A stretch of DNA of 64,000 bases from Martinezella lusitana (GCF_014207095.1 NZ_JACHBG010000023.1:21408-85407), one strand, 5' to 3'; counted from the first letter of the stretch, positions 1 to 8,936 are shown. Notes: a model not told the origin generated them from the sequence alone. Program-made: numbers and translations.

Positions 1-60
1 ACCGTAGATAACCCGCGATCCTAAGCGAAGGCACTGACCCTCTGCCTACCACGTGACTAA

Positions 61-100
61 ATCGCGGGGTCGCAAGTTCGAATCTCTTCAAGAGCAATCG
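61..100 (+). repeat. tRNA-3'-end-like repeat, copy A
   Basis: A T-loop-like GTTCGAATC followed by TCTTCAAGAGCA resembles the T arm and 3' acceptor half of a tRNA. The preceding CGTG/CGCG pair around ACTAAAT could be a decayed anticodon arm. It lies directly upstream of the ImmA/DUF4411 pair, and copy B lies just after it. No complete tRNA can be folded. I see nothing else in positions 1-255. Confidence 0.5.
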
Positions 101-255
101 AGCCGCTAGAGGCCAGCCGTGGCATGAGCGGAATGCGCGAGATTGCTGTTCGGCGGTGTATTTTATAGATGTGCCCCACTCCATGACTATATCTTTCGTA
201 ACGATTGCATGATCAAATCAAACGACGTATCGGCCTGTCCGAACAGAGGTGAAAG

Positions 256-1449
256 GTGCCAAAGGTCAATCCATTGATCCTGCGTTGGGCGCGCGAGACC
301 GCGGGGCTCAGCGTAGAAGATGCTGCAGACAAGCTCGGTATCGGCGATGCACGCGGTGTTGCGGGCATCGATCGCCTTGCCATGCTTGAAGACGGCCAGG
401 TTGAGCCGACCCGTCCACAGTTGATCAAGATGTCCACACAATACCGGCGCCCGCTGCTCACCTTCTATCTTGCCGAGCCGCCGGTAACCGCGGCGCGCGG
501 CGAGGATTTCCGGACCCTTCCCGACGAATATGCGCGGCGCGATGCAGCGCTTGTAGATACGCTGTTGCGCGAAGTTCGCGCTCGTCAGGAAATGGTGCGT
601 TCATTGCTTGAGAGCGAGGAAGAGGCCGAACCACTCGATTTCGTGGCATCTTATGACATTCGCCGTGGAGCGGAAGGTCTGGCCACGGTGATCAGCGAGC
701 GTCTGGGTTTCAGCCTCCAGTCTTTCCGATCCAGCAATGGTCGAGGCACGCCCAAAGGGTTTGCCTATCTGCGCGAACGCGCAGAGGCTGCAGGGATTTT
801 CGTGCTGTTGATCGGCAATCTGGGAAGTCACCACAGCGCTCTCAATGTCGAGCTGTTCAGGGGGTTCGCCCTTTCCGACAAGGTCGCGCCCTTCGTTGTG
901 ATCAACGACCAGGACAGCGAGCAGGCTTGGTCGTTCACTTTGCTGCACGAACTTGCCCATATCTGGCTCGGCCAGACAGGTGTGAGCGGCGGCCGGCCGA
1001 CATCGGATATCGAAACCTTCTGCAACGATGTGGCGGGGCGTATTCTGCTGCCTTCGGCCGAGATCGCCGGCGAGGTCGCGTTGCGCGGAGCGCGCCAGGA
1101 CGTCGTGATTGCGCGTATCGGCGAAATCGCGGAGCTACGACAGATCAGCCATTCGATGGTCGCCTACAAGCTCTACCGCGAAGGGATCATCGACCAGGCC
1201 ATATGGTCGTCAGTGACGGCTGTCTTCCGGCAGCAGTGGCTGAACAATAAGGCAGCTCAAAGAGCACGCGCGCGTGAAAACGAAGGTGGGCCGAGCTACT
1301 ATCTCGTTCGTCGCCACAGGCTTGGCAATCGCCTTCTGAGACTTTCGAAACGGATGCTTGCAGACGGAGCCCTGTCTCCTTCCAAGGCGGCGGCGATCCT
1401 CGGCGTGAAGCCGAACAACGTCTTCTCGCTGACCGACGGCGTGGCTTAA
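256..1449 (+). CDS. XRE-type HTH plus ImmA/IrrE metallopeptidase
   Basis: A 397-residue protein starting at GTG 256 behind a GAGGTGAAAG ribosome site. The N-terminal 70 residues look like a helix-turn-helix of the Xre class. The rest is an ImmA/IrrE (COG2856) zinc peptidase with HELAH at residues 231-235, H231 and H235 being the expected zinc ligands and E232 the catalytic base. Proteins with this layout act as antitoxin or regulator next to a toxin-like gene. The DUF4411 gene begins 9 bases after its stop, so the two are almost certainly one operon. The pair is bracketed by tRNA-3'-end-like repeats at 61-100 and 2032-2074. Confidence 0.85.
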   Translation: MPKVNPLILRWARETAGLSVEDAADKLGIGDARGVAGIDRLAMLEDGQVEPTRPQLIKMSTQYRRPLLTFYLAEPPVTAARGEDFRTLPDEYARRDAALVDTLLREVRARQEMVRSLLESEEEAEPLDFVASYDIRRGAEGLATVISERLGFSLQSFRSSNGRGTPKGFAYLRERAEAAGIFVLLIGNLGSHHSALNVELFRGFALSDKVAPFVVINDQDSEQAWSFTLLHELAHIWLGQTGVSGGRPTSDIETFCNDVAGRILLPSAEIAGEVALRGARQDVVIARIGEIAELRQISHSMVAYKLYREGIIDQAIWSSVTAVFRQQWLNNKAAQRARARENEGGPSYYLVRRHRLGNRLLRLSKRMLADGALSPSKAAAILGVKPNNVFSLTDGVA

Positions 1450-1458
1450 GGGGGCGGC

Positions 1459-1953
1459 GTGCATCTTCTCGACGCGAATGTCCTCATTACGGCGCATAAT
1501 CTTTACTACCCGATTCAGCGGGTGCCCGAATTCTGGGACTGGCTCGTCCATATGGGCGAGACAGGCGCGCTGAAAATCCCGGTCGAAATCCTCGAGGAGA
1601 TCACCGAAGGTTCGGAACTGGCGCAATGGTTGAATGAGGGGGACAATTATGACGCCCTCAAGCTAAATCAGGATGTCGATCCGGCTCTCGTTCAGACCGT
1701 CATCGAAAAATATGCGCCCGACCTCAACGACGCCGAGATTATCGAAGTCGGCCGCGATCCATTCTTGATTGCCTATGCCTTGGTACATCGCGCCGACCGG
1801 ATCGTCGTGACGGTCGAGGCGTCCAAGCCAAGTACCAAACGGGCAAATCGCAGGATACCGGATGTCTGCAACGATCTCGAAGTGCGCTGGTGCAACAGCT
1901 TCCAAATGCTGACGGATTTGAATTTCAGGACCGGCTGGCGCTCGCAGCTCTGA
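1459..1953 (+). CDS. DUF4411 PIN-like protein, probable toxin partner
   Basis: A 164-residue protein starting at GTG 1459. The opening MHLLDANVLI is the PIN-like first strand with an early Asp, and GRDPFLIAYAL near residue 100 supplies a second acidic site, so a metal-dependent RNase fold is expected. DUF4411 genes are commonly found directly after ImmA/IrrE genes, as here. The function as a toxin is inferred from fold and pairing; no substrate can be read from the sequence. Confidence 0.8.
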   Translation: MHLLDANVLITAHNLYYPIQRVPEFWDWLVHMGETGALKIPVEILEEITEGSELAQWLNEGDNYDALKLNQDVDPALVQTVIEKYAPDLNDAEIIEVGRDPFLIAYALVHRADRIVVTVEASKPSTKRANRRIPDVCNDLEVRWCNSFQMLTDLNFRTGWRSQL

Positions 1954-2031
1954 TCGCAAATAAGAGGAGATATTCGGCCATTCGCGGTAATTGTCGGATC
2001 TCCAAGCAATTGTCGTGGATTCAGCCAGCTG

Positions 2032-2074
2032 ACCATCTGAGAGATGGTGGCCGCAAGTTCGATTGCGTTCAAGA
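2032..2074 (+). repeat. tRNA-3'-end-like repeat, copy B
   Basis: This is the best-preserved copy. A perfect 5-bp hairpin ACCAT/ATGGT (2032-2048) has a 7-base CTGAGAG loop, the size of an anticodon arm. It is followed by CGCAA/TTGCG (2052-2067) around GTTCGA and then TTCAAGAGC. It closes the ImmA/DUF4411 cassette and lies just left of the IS6 element. Confidence 0.55.
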
Positions 2075-2092
2075 GCTTCACGTGCGCTTAAA

Positions 2093-2867
2093 GGGCGTTG
2101 TCACATAAACGAGCCGTCAGTGAATTGTGCATAGAGACGGTGGGATGAAGAGTGCTGCCATCAGCTACAAAGGTCACCGTTTCCCGCAACAGATCATCGC
2201 CCATGCGGTATGGCTGTATTTCCGGTTCCCTTTGAGTCTGCGGATGGTCGAGGAAATGCTGTTGGAGCGCGGCATTGTCGTTTCTTACGAAACGATCCGT
2301 CGATGGGGTCGAAAATTCGGAGCGGCTTACGCCAGTCGGTTGCGCAGAAAGAAGCCATCGCGAAACGATACCTGGCATTTGGACGAGGTCGTGATTTCTA
2401 TCGGCGGCCGAAAACATTGGCTTTGGCGTGCCGTCGACCAGGACGGTTACGTTCTCGACGAGATCGTCCAGGCCCGCCGGGATACCAACGCTGCCAGGCG
2501 ATTGCTGATCAGGCTGCTGAAGAAGCAAGGCCTCGCGCCGAGGCGGATCGTCACTGACAAGCTACGTTCATATGGAGCGGCAAGACGGGACGTGATGTCT
2601 GCCGTCGAACATCGCACGCACAAGGGCCTGAACAATCGCGCAGAGAATTCTCACGGGCCACTTCGAAAACGAGAACGGATGATGCAGGGATTTCGATCTC
2701 CTGGCGGATTGCAACGCTTCATTTCAGTCTTCTCAGCACTTCGAAACCTCTTCGTCCCGCCGCACCCGAAACGCTCCGCCCTCGCCATCCACATCCATCG
2801 CATTCGCGCCATGGCGCACTGGAAAACCGTGACCGGCGCAACAGCCTGATTTCACTGACAACCGCCT
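2093..2867. mobile_element. IS6-family insertion sequence
   Basis: The boundaries are proposed from imperfect inverted ends that share GTTGTCA: GGCGTTGTCACATAA on the left near 2095 and GGCGGTTGTCAGTGAAA reading inward from about 2867. The single transposase gene fills the interior. The size, about 775 bp, suits the family. The right end abuts the broken DUF1016 gene. No convincing 8-bp target duplication is visible, so exact ends are uncertain. Confidence 0.55.
2145..2849 (+). CDS. IS6-family DDE transposase
   Basis: A 234-residue protein if the ATG at 2145 is used; an in-frame GTG at 2127 would add six residues. It has the family hallmarks: the RFPQQIIAHAVWLYFRF opening, an N-terminal helix-turn-helix with YETIRRWGRKFG, the first catalytic Asp in WHLDEVVI, the second in IVTDKLRSY, and the Glu region in NNRAENSHGPLRKRER. 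It appears intact, so the element may still move. Confidence 0.88.
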   Translation: MKSAAISYKGHRFPQQIIAHAVWLYFRFPLSLRMVEEMLLERGIVVSYETIRRWGRKFGAAYASRLRRKKPSRNDTWHLDEVVISIGGRKHWLWRAVDQDGYVLDEIVQARRDTNAARRLLIRLLKKQGLAPRRIVTDKLRSYGAARRDVMSAVEHRTHKGLNNRAENSHGPLRKRERMMQGFRSPGGLQRFISVFSALRNLFVPPHPKRSALAIHIHRIRAMAHWKTVTGATA

Positions 2868-3247
2868 TGTCCGCGTGCGCGTGAAACAACGTGACGTCGC
2901 CGCTTGACGTTATGGCCCCAGGGCAAATGTGCAACAAGCTGTTGCACGATTTCCTCGTTTGGGAATGCCTCAGCAAAGGCACGCATATATTTGAGGTTTC
3001 GAGGCGAAAGGCCAGTCATTTCCGGAAAATCACGCCTGAGGTCCGCTGCCAGGCGATCAATCACGCGGGCTCCCCAACCTTCCACTGTCTGGCGGGCGAG
3101 GATGTCACGGCCAATGCTCCAGTAGAGCATGATCAGTTCTTGGTTGACAGCAATGGCCGCCCTGAGCCGAGCCGCTCGGATTCTTTCCTTGAGCTCTGCG
3201 AGTAGGGATACGTAACTAACGTCTGGTGCAGGGATAGGGGTCGTCAT
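2852..3247 (-). pseudogene. Truncated DUF1016 (PDDEXK nuclease-type) gene
   Basis: The open frame starts at 3247 and carries a good DUF1016 N-terminal domain (SYVSLLAELKERI, LYWSIGRDI, LSPRNLKYMRAFAEAF, LPWGHNV). Homology is lost at about 2905, where a short unrelated tail runs into the IS6 end. Family members are usually well over 300 residues with a C-terminal PDDEXK-like domain, all missing here. Disruption by the IS is the likely cause. Repeats B and L lie either side of the IS-plus-remnant block. Confidence 0.75.
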
Positions 3248-3350
3248 GTCGTGAGTCTTTACCAGCTGTGGCCCTAAAAAGCTTCATTTCATTTCAGCCG
3301 AGGCCGAGCGGTTTATAAATTCCTAGAAACATAACAGTTTCCGTAAAGAG

Positions 3351-3384
3351 GCAGATTCCGGTTCGTTTCCCTTCACATCAATGG
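3351..3384 (+). repeat. tRNA-3'-end-like repeat, copy L
   Basis: CCGGTTCGTTTCCCTTCACATC resembles a T arm followed by TTCACATC, the same variant tail as copy F near 48500. It lies just upstream of the DUF1016 remnant, so that remnant plus the IS6 element is bracketed by copies B and L. Confidence 0.35.
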
Positions 3385-3885
3385 ATCCGATTTTTTTGAT
3401 CGGGGTCGTGATCTTTAAAAATGGGGTTGCAGCCAACTGCGGGACGACTACTTTGCGCCTCCATTTCGGACAGCGAGCGATTCACGGGACCGCCTGGAAG
3501 CTGCCATCCCCTGCTCGCAGCCTCGTCAGCGTCGGGGTTTAATCCTTCTCGCCCCCGCAGAGCAAAGGTCTCAGGGCTCATTTTCCGAGGGCGCCGCGTT
3601 GGCCAGGTAGCTTGGCTTCCAATTGTCACGGATGAGCGCAGCGTGTGGTTTCTGTTCGAGATCCTCCGCAATATCAGTAGATAATCTAAGCGAGGCAGGC
3701 AATAAGCCCTCCAAGATCGGATCTCGATAATTGCGATATAGGCAATAATATAGAGAAAATTACTGCAATTGTCATCGTCAATGAGCGGCGGCAATATTGA
3801 GACATCAGACGAACAGAGCATCGCCTGAGCTGCCATGTTGATAGCAAATGCTGCTTCCATTCAACCGATTAAAGGAACGACCGAA
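3385..3885. other. Intergenic stretch without a recognisable gene
   Basis: Open frames on both strands are short and show no family signature. The last 30 bases hold the leader of the hydrolase gene, including AAAGGAAC upstream of the ATG at 3886. I see no terminator or clear promoter. Confidence 0.4.
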
Positions 3886-4722
3886 ATGACTACCATTACT
3901 ACCGAAGATGGCACGAAAATCTTCTACAAGGACTGGGGCTCCAAGGATGCGCAGCCCATTGTCTTCCACCATGGCTGGCCGTTGTCCTCCGACGATTGGG
4001 ACGCGCAGATGCTCTTCTTCCTCTCCAAGGGCTATCGCGTTGTTGCTCATGACCGCCGTGGCCATGGGCGTTCGTCGCAAGTAGCCGACGGCCATGACAT
4101 GGACCACTATGCGGCCGATGTTTTCGCCGTCATGGAGCACCTTGACCTGAAAAACGCGGTTCACATCGGCCATTCGACGGGCGGTGGTGAGGTTGCACGC
4201 TATGTCGCCAAGTTCGGCCAAAAGGCTGGTCGTGTCGCCAAGGCGGTTCTCGTTTCCGCCGTTCCGCCGCTGATGCTGCGGACTGTCGATAACCCGGAAG
4301 GTCTGCCAATGGAAGTCTTCGACGGATTTCGCTCGGCGCTTGCCGCAAACCGCGCCCAGTTTTTCCGCGATGTCCCCGCCGGTCCGTTCTACGGCTTCAA
4401 CCGCGCTGGCGCCGAGGTTCAGGAAGGTGTGATTCAGAACTGGTGGCGTCAAGGCATGATGGGTGGTGCCAAAGCCCATTACGACGGCATCAAGGCGTTT
4501 TCAGAAACGGATCAAACCGAAGATCTAAAGGGGATCAGCGTTCCAACGCTGGTTCTGCACGGCGAAGACGACCAGATCGTGCCGATTGCAGACTCTGCCC
4601 ATAAGGCGATCAAGCTTCTGAGAAACGGGACGCTTAAGACCTATCCCGGCCTCTCGCATGGCATGTTGACTGTCAATGCCGATCTGCTCAACGCGGACAT
4701 GCTGGCGTTCGTTCAGTCCTGA
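3886..4722 (+). CDS. Alpha/beta hydrolase, non-heme chloroperoxidase/arylesterase type
   Basis: A 278-residue protein. The ATG at 3886 is chosen over the upstream ATG at 3835 because AGGAAC lies 8 bases before it and the protein then begins at the family's usual MTTITTEDGT. The catalytic triad is visible: S97 in GHSTGGG, D228 or D229 in GEDDQ and H258 in LSHGM. FHHGWPLSSDDWD supplies the oxyanion region. Such cofactor-free enzymes hydrolyse esters and can perhydrolyse acids with peroxide. The substrate is unknown, and the gene appears to stand alone upstream of chaC. Confidence 0.88.
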   Translation: MTTITTEDGTKIFYKDWGSKDAQPIVFHHGWPLSSDDWDAQMLFFLSKGYRVVAHDRRGHGRSSQVADGHDMDHYAADVFAVMEHLDLKNAVHIGHSTGGGEVARYVAKFGQKAGRVAKAVLVSAVPPLMLRTVDNPEGLPMEVFDGFRSALAANRAQFFRDVPAGPFYGFNRAGAEVQEGVIQNWWRQGMMGGAKAHYDGIKAFSETDQTEDLKGISVPTLVLHGEDDQIVPIADSAHKAIKLLRNGTLKTYPGLSHGMLTVNADLLNADMLAFVQS

Positions 4723-4796
4723 CCTAAAATAGGTGGCTGCGGTGGAGACCTGCCGCGGCTACCTGCACATGAGCCTTATTGAGAAGCGAACATGCG

Positions 4797-5477
4797 ATGA
4801 TGATGCTGACACGCGAACTTGTTGCCCTGACGAAAAGAGACGTCCGCGATGACGGCCCGGAACCGGGGTGGACGCCACTCTCCCGGGCAGAACTCGACAA
4901 ACTGGTCCGGCGGATAGAAAGCGAGGCGGGCGATGATCCTCTTTTTGTATTTGCCTATGGATCGCTGATCTGGAACCCTGAATTCGAACCGGCGAGCCGA
5001 GAGCGTGCCACCATACATGGATGGCATAGGTCGTTCTCTCTGAAGATCGAGCGCTGGCGAGCAACCAGTGACCAACCCGGACTGATGATGGTCCTCGAGC
5101 GAGGTGGCCAATGTAATGGCATCGTCCTTGAGTTGTCATCCGAGCGGCTGCAAGAAGATCTGCGCATGCTCGTAGCTCGCGAGATCAAGTATCGCGAAGT
5201 CATAGACATGGTGCGATGGGTCCCGGTGCGAACCAAGGCAGGCGTTCGCAAAGCGCTGACATTTTGGGCGAGCACGAAGCGTGCTGGTCTGACAAGGCCG
5301 CTCCCATCAGAGCAGGCATCTTTGCTCATCGCGAGAGCCTGTGGGCAAGGCGGCTCCTGTGCCGAGTATCTTCACAACACGATCGTCGACCTTCGCGCTG
5401 AAGGCATTCATGACCGCAATCTATGGCGCATGCAGGCTTTGGTCGCGGAAGAAATAGTCGGCCTTCATAGGAGGTAA
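4797..5477 (+). CDS. chaC: ChaC-type gamma-glutamylcyclotransferase
   Basis: A 226-residue protein from the ATG cluster at 4797; an in-frame TTG at 4779 is possible. FAYGSLIWNPEFE near residue 45 is the glutathione-binding YGSLIW loop of the ChaC family. The family cleaves glutathione to 5-oxoproline and Cys-Gly in the cytoplasm. It is slightly shorter than many ChaC proteins only at the N-terminus. The convergent LysR gene ends 41 bases downstream. Confidence 0.88.
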   Translation: MMMLTRELVALTKRDVRDDGPEPGWTPLSRAELDKLVRRIESEAGDDPLFVFAYGSLIWNPEFEPASRERATIHGWHRSFSLKIERWRATSDQPGLMMVLERGGQCNGIVLELSSERLQEDLRMLVAREIKYREVIDMVRWVPVRTKAGVRKALTFWASTKRAGLTRPLPSEQASLLIARACGQGGSCAEYLHNTIVDLRAEGIHDRNLWRMQALVAEEIVGLHRR

Positions 5478-5518
5478 GCGCGCGCGCTTCGTGTCGTGCG
5501 CAGAAGAGAAGTGTCACT

Positions 5519-6418
5519 CTAGCTCAACGGCACCATATGAGCAGCGACCTGCTCCTCGAAGAATTTAGAAAACGAGGCGATGCGGGGTGGCAAAGCCTGA
5601 TAGGGTGGATAATAAAGCGTCAGCCACAAATCGGCCGGTGCCCATCCGCGCAGCACGTGAACCAGACGACCGATTCTCAAGTGCTCTGAAACATTGAAGC
5701 CCGGCAGCATCGCCACGCCCGCTCCATCGGCTGCCATATCAGCAAGAACTTCGCCATTATTGGCACTGAACGCCCGGCCTGCGGAAATTGTCATACTCGA
5801 CACGCCATCCGACAGCACCCAGTTCTCGCCGCGGCTTTCATCGCTGTAGGCAAGGCAATCATCGGGCGTTAGCTCGCTCGGGTGCTGCATTCCGGCATAC
5901 CGGCTTGCCGGTGCAGCGACGAGAATGCGTGGAACAATGCGGATCTTGCGCCAGATCGTGAACTTGTCGGAGGGTTGCGACGAGATGCGAATTGCCAGGT
6001 CGTAATCGTCGTCCACAATGTTCACGAGCCCATCAGACAAGGAAATCTCAAAGCTGATTTTCGGGTTAAGTCGCCGAAAACCGGAAAGGATTTGCGGCAG
6101 TACCGCCTTGCCGAACCATGTCGGCGCACTGATCCGTAAGCGCCCCTGGTCGGCTTTGTGAGCATCGCGAACGTCCTTGCGGGCGTTTTCGAGCGTGTCG
6201 ACGGCCGGCTTGATCTGCGCGGCAAACACCGCTCCATCAGTTGTCAGCGATACCTGACGGGTCGTGCGTACGAATAGCTGCACACCAAGATCGTCTTCAA
6301 GTGCTGCAATTGCTCTTGTGACAGCAGCGGGAGTAAGATCAAGTTCGCGGGCAACCTGCGCAAAGTTGCGCTTTTCGGCAGCCAGCAGAAACGTCTTCAG
6401 GGCCTTATAATCGTTCAT
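5519..6418 (-). CDS. LysR-family transcriptional regulator
   Basis: A 299-residue protein. The N-terminal winged helix-turn-helix (FLLAAEKRNFAQVARELD, then TPAAVTRAIAALEDDLG) occupies residues 8-50. The remainder is the two-lobed effector domain. The length is normal. It is convergent with chaC and not clearly divergent from a target gene, because the upstream 500 bases are poor in genes. The effector is unknown. Confidence 0.9.
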   Translation of the reverse strand: MNDYKALKTFLLAAEKRNFAQVARELDLTPAAVTRAIAALEDDLGVQLFVRTTRQVSLTTDGAVFAAQIKPAVDTLENARKDVRDAHKADQGRLRISAPTWFGKAVLPQILSGFRRLNPKISFEISLSDGLVNIVDDDYDLAIRISSQPSDKFTIWRKIRIVPRILVAAPASRYAGMQHPSELTPDDCLAYSDESRGENWVLSDGVSSMTISAGRAFSANNGEVLADMAADGAGVAMLPGFNVSEHLRIGRLVHVLRGWAPADLWLTLYYPPYQALPPRIASFSKFFEEQVAAHMVPLS

Positions 6419-6793
6419 CTCATTATTTCACGAATTGCAATTCATTGACATCGAGTATTGCAAACCACATCCGCAATCAACGGCATATCGGAAATGTGCT
6501 GATCCAAAGGGCGGCGCCGGCTATTAAATCTGTCCAGCTTGTATCCCTGCAGCGGGGATGCCGCTCGGGCCGCTTCTGTTGCGCTCTAACGCTGCTAACC
6601 GTCTGCATCCTAAGATGCAAACCTGAAGAGCGGACATTACCAAGGCATAAGCTGAGGAGCTGTCACCGCCAGGCGTGCGTAATTTTTGCGGATCCTCAGT
6701 GTTAAGCGGAACGCATGCGGCAAATGGATCATTCCTGCTTGGCACGATCTGCTAGGCTGGCTTTTGCGGGCGGTTGGCGGTGACGGAGGGCCA
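6419..6793. other. Intergenic stretch upstream of LysR gene
   Basis: No gene is supported. The first 100 bases, AT-rich with repeated TTGCAA/TTGCGA-like words, probably hold the LysR gene's promoter. The rest shows only short unconvincing frames. Confidence 0.35.
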
Positions 6794-6934
6794 CTAAGTG
6801 CCGCTAACCTTATAGATGCCGGCTACGCGACCGACGCAGATGACCCCGAAAAAGGCCATTGCAGTAAGGAAGACCTTACCAGCAAGGCCAATCGTATCCT
6901 TCTGTGTCGTCGCGGCCGGATTTAGGACAGTCAG
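6794..6934 (-). CDS. Possible small membrane protein after the VOC gene
   Basis: Directly after the TGA of the VOC gene, the same frame stays open for 46 codons. It contains a hydrophobic run (LAGKVFLTAMAFFGVICVG), which could be one membrane helix. It would have to start at the CTG at 6934 or at another non-ATG codon; the first ATG leaves only 21 residues. It may instead be the end of a decayed gene. No family is recognised. Confidence 0.2.
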   Translation of the reverse strand: MTVLNPAATTQKDTIGLAGKVFLTAMAFFGVICVGRVAGIYKVSGT

Positions 6935-7843
6935 TCACTGCGAGGCGAATGGTGTGTGGACTTCGGCAATGTATCCGCCCGGAAACCGGAGGATCGCAAC
7001 CTGCCGCTTGTCCGACTGATAAGGCTGGACCAGCACCGCCGCGCCAGAAGCGGTTGCCTTTGCGATGGTCGCGCTCAGATCCTTCACCTCGTAACCGGTT
7101 GCCTCATAGCCGTAAGGGTAGGGAAGATGGCCGTCGGTCACGAGCACCGACATGTTGCCGAAGTCCGATGTGATGCGGATGCGGCGGTAAGTATCATTTG
7201 GGCGGCCGATCTCTACGCCAGGGGCTTGCCTATTGTCCAAGACAATCTCTCCGTGTGAAAACTTGAGAAAGCCGTGAATGAAGGCGTCGACAGAGTCCTT
7301 TGAGATGTAAACCCTGTTTTCGGGAACTGTTTCGAGGCCCGCATAGTGTGGAGCATCGGTGTGCCAATAGAGCTGCATGTTGATGCCGCCTGGCCATTGA
7401 ATGACGGCATCGCGGCCGATCGGATCGGGGAAGGTGTCAACAATGACCGAAGCTCCGGCATTCTTTGCCTGTCGGATCGCCTCGTCCATATCCGTCACGA
7501 GATAGCCGGTGCGCTCAAGACCGAAGGGGTAGGGGATCGGCGTTTTGAACCCGAACAGCGATACAGGTCCAACGGGAGTCTGGATCAGTTGTGAGGTCGT
7601 CCTGCTCTGTGTCGGCGTCACCGTGGTGACGATCTGTTTGGTCGAGGCGCCGCCGAAGGTGGCGACGAGACTATTCGCAAAGGCATCGACATCAACCACG
7701 GGGACATAGACGTGAGTGGTGTCGTACTGCGCTCCAACCGCGACGCCCCGCTCGGCCGCATGGAGTTGTGTTATAGAGGCGGCCAGAAGCGTTGCAGCAG
7801 CCGCAGTAAAAAAGAATTTCGATCTAAATGAGGGAGAGGTCAT
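6935..7843 (-). CDS. Exported VOC (glyoxalase-fold) protein
   Basis: A 302-residue protein from the ATG at 7843, chosen because it gives a clean Sec signal peptide (RSKFFFTAAAATLLAASITQLHA) that an extra 22 residues would bury. Two VOC modules follow, about residues 37-155 and 165-300. Each has the GYEV/GYLVTDMDEAI style in which consecutive beta-alpha-beta units bind a metal. Export makes a role in the periplasm likely; the substrate is unknown. Confidence 0.75.
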   Translation of the reverse strand: MTSPSFRSKFFFTAAAATLLAASITQLHAAERGVAVGAQYDTTHVYVPVVDVDAFANSLVATFGGASTKQIVTTVTPTQSRTTSQLIQTPVGPVSLFGFKTPIPYPFGLERTGYLVTDMDEAIRQAKNAGASVIVDTFPDPIGRDAVIQWPGGINMQLYWHTDAPHYAGLETVPENRVYISKDSVDAFIHGFLKFSHGEIVLDNRQAPGVEIGRPNDTYRRIRITSDFGNMSVLVTDGHLPYPYGYEATGYEVKDLSATIAKATASGAAVLVQPYQSDKRQVAILRFPGGYIAEVHTPFASQ

Positions 7844-8230
7844 CGGTATATCCCGGCAATTTGTAAGGGGTGGCTTAGTTCGTCGCAGTTGGTGTTTGCG
7901 AAACAACAATGACCCAGAAGTACGGCCGCTAGCAATTGCAACAATATTGTCGAATGCGTTGCTGATTCTGCAATAATAGCTGAGGCTTAAAGGAGAGACT
8001 TTCCACTACGTGCTTTTTCCAGTGCTGGGTTATGATTCATTTGCGCATACCTGGTTTGATCCAGAGCGACTTTGCATAGGCCGTGCTCATTTAGGGTCCG
8101 GCAACCGCATGAAAGCGGCGTTTCGACGCGGTGTGTGAGAATATCAAGAGGATGGCGGAGAACGGGCGTCGGGCAGATAGCCTCATGAGTCGTCAATAAA
8201 AATCCATAGCTTGACGTTCTAAAAGCGACA
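7844..8230. other. Intergenic stretch between VOC gene and vapC
   Basis: Holds the probable promoter of the VOC gene (positions 7850-7980, AT-rich). No supported gene follows. Frames here have no family signature. The repeat J begins at 8231. Confidence 0.35.
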
Positions 8231-8260
8231 GGTCAGCGGTTCCTATCCTCTCAAGAGCGA
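8231..8260 (+). repeat. tRNA-3'-end-like repeat, copy J
   Basis: GCGGTTCCTATCCTCTCAAG followed by AGCGA matches the T-loop plus TCAAGAGC signature. It lies about 45 bases beyond the end of vapC, and copy K lies beyond vapB, so VapBC is bracketed. Confidence 0.5.
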
Positions 8261-8305
8261 GGGGATCGCAATCCTGCCTGAAGCATCAGGCCTATAGCGT
8301 CAGCG

Positions 8306-8689
8306 TTAGTGAGGGGCACTGACTGGTATATGCAGCGAGGCTTGTGCCTTTTCCGCAGCTGCCTGCAGGCGCTTGTCCCTGGTCCACAAGGAGGCTCTTT
8401 GGTCAAGAAGAACGGACGCCAGCAAGTGAGCATCCGTGTAGCCAATGCCCATGCTGAAAATACCATGTCGATCGATCATTATCATGACTTCGTCATGTGT
8501 CGCGACGACAGCCGCGCGCTGAGCCGCCAGGAGAGCTATCACGTTACCGCGATCCCGAAGGCTGCCAAGAGCCAACTCGCCGATCACGCTTGGATGGCAA
8601 AGTAGTCGATCATCTTCGATAATCCTGCGCAGTTCCGCGTCGGCAGATCGGAAATGATCAATCCAGATCGAGGTGTCTGCCAATATCAC
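8306..8689 (-). CDS. vapC: VapC-type PIN-domain toxin
   Basis: A 127-residue protein starting with GTG at 8689, immediately after the vapB stop (TGA then GTG). MILADTSIWIDHF gives the first active-site Asp (D5). Acidic residues in IGELALG and GIGYTDAHLLASVL complete the PIN metal site. PIN toxins of the VapC family are Mg-dependent endoribonucleases, often specific for tRNA. Length is typical. Its RNA target cannot be read from sequence. Confidence 0.92.
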   Translation of the reverse strand: MILADTSIWIDHFRSADAELRRIIEDDRLLCHPSVIGELALGSLRDRGNVIALLAAQRAAVVATHDEVMIMIDRHGIFSMGIGYTDAHLLASVLLDQRASLWTRDKRLQAAAEKAQASLHIPVSAPH

Positions 8690-8890
8690 TCAATTGCCTC
8701 GCTCGCTGCGGCGGCGCGGCGGTGCTTCGGCGTCCGGCATGGTTCCGCCAAGCGCGATGAGGCGTTTCCCGGACTCTATACGGACAAGTGTCTCCAATGC
8801 CTGGCGAACGAGCGCCGCGGTTTCCTTGGTCCCGGTCAATGACTTCGCCCTATCCATGAGTGCATCGTCGAGATTGATAGTCGATCGCAT
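8690..8890 (-). CDS. vapB: VapB-type antitoxin
   Basis: A 66-residue protein from the ATG at 8890 (an upstream in-frame start would add an implausible tail). MRSTINLDDALMDRAKSL is a ribbon-helix-helix start that both binds the operon promoter and dimerises. The basic C-terminal tail (PPRRRSERGN) would wrap the toxin. Cotranscribed with vapC. Confidence 0.9.
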   Translation of the reverse strand: MRSTINLDDALMDRAKSLTGTKETAALVRQALETLVRIESGKRLIALGGTMPDAEAPPRRRSERGN

Positions 8891-8924
8891 GAGCCGAATC
8901 CCTTTGTTGAAGCATGTAAAATAG

Positions 8925-8936
8925 CACCAATTGGTG
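8925..8936. promoter_or_regulatory. Candidate VapBC operator palindrome
   Basis: A perfect palindrome, CACCAATTGGTG, is centred about 40 bases upstream of the vapB start. Ribbon-helix-helix antitoxins repress their own promoter at such palindromes. Assignment rests on position and symmetry only. Confidence 0.45.

Noticed and set aside
3385..3860. Minus-strand 160-codon frame
   Set aside because: No family signature and no ribosome site; it overlaps the leader of the hydrolase gene.
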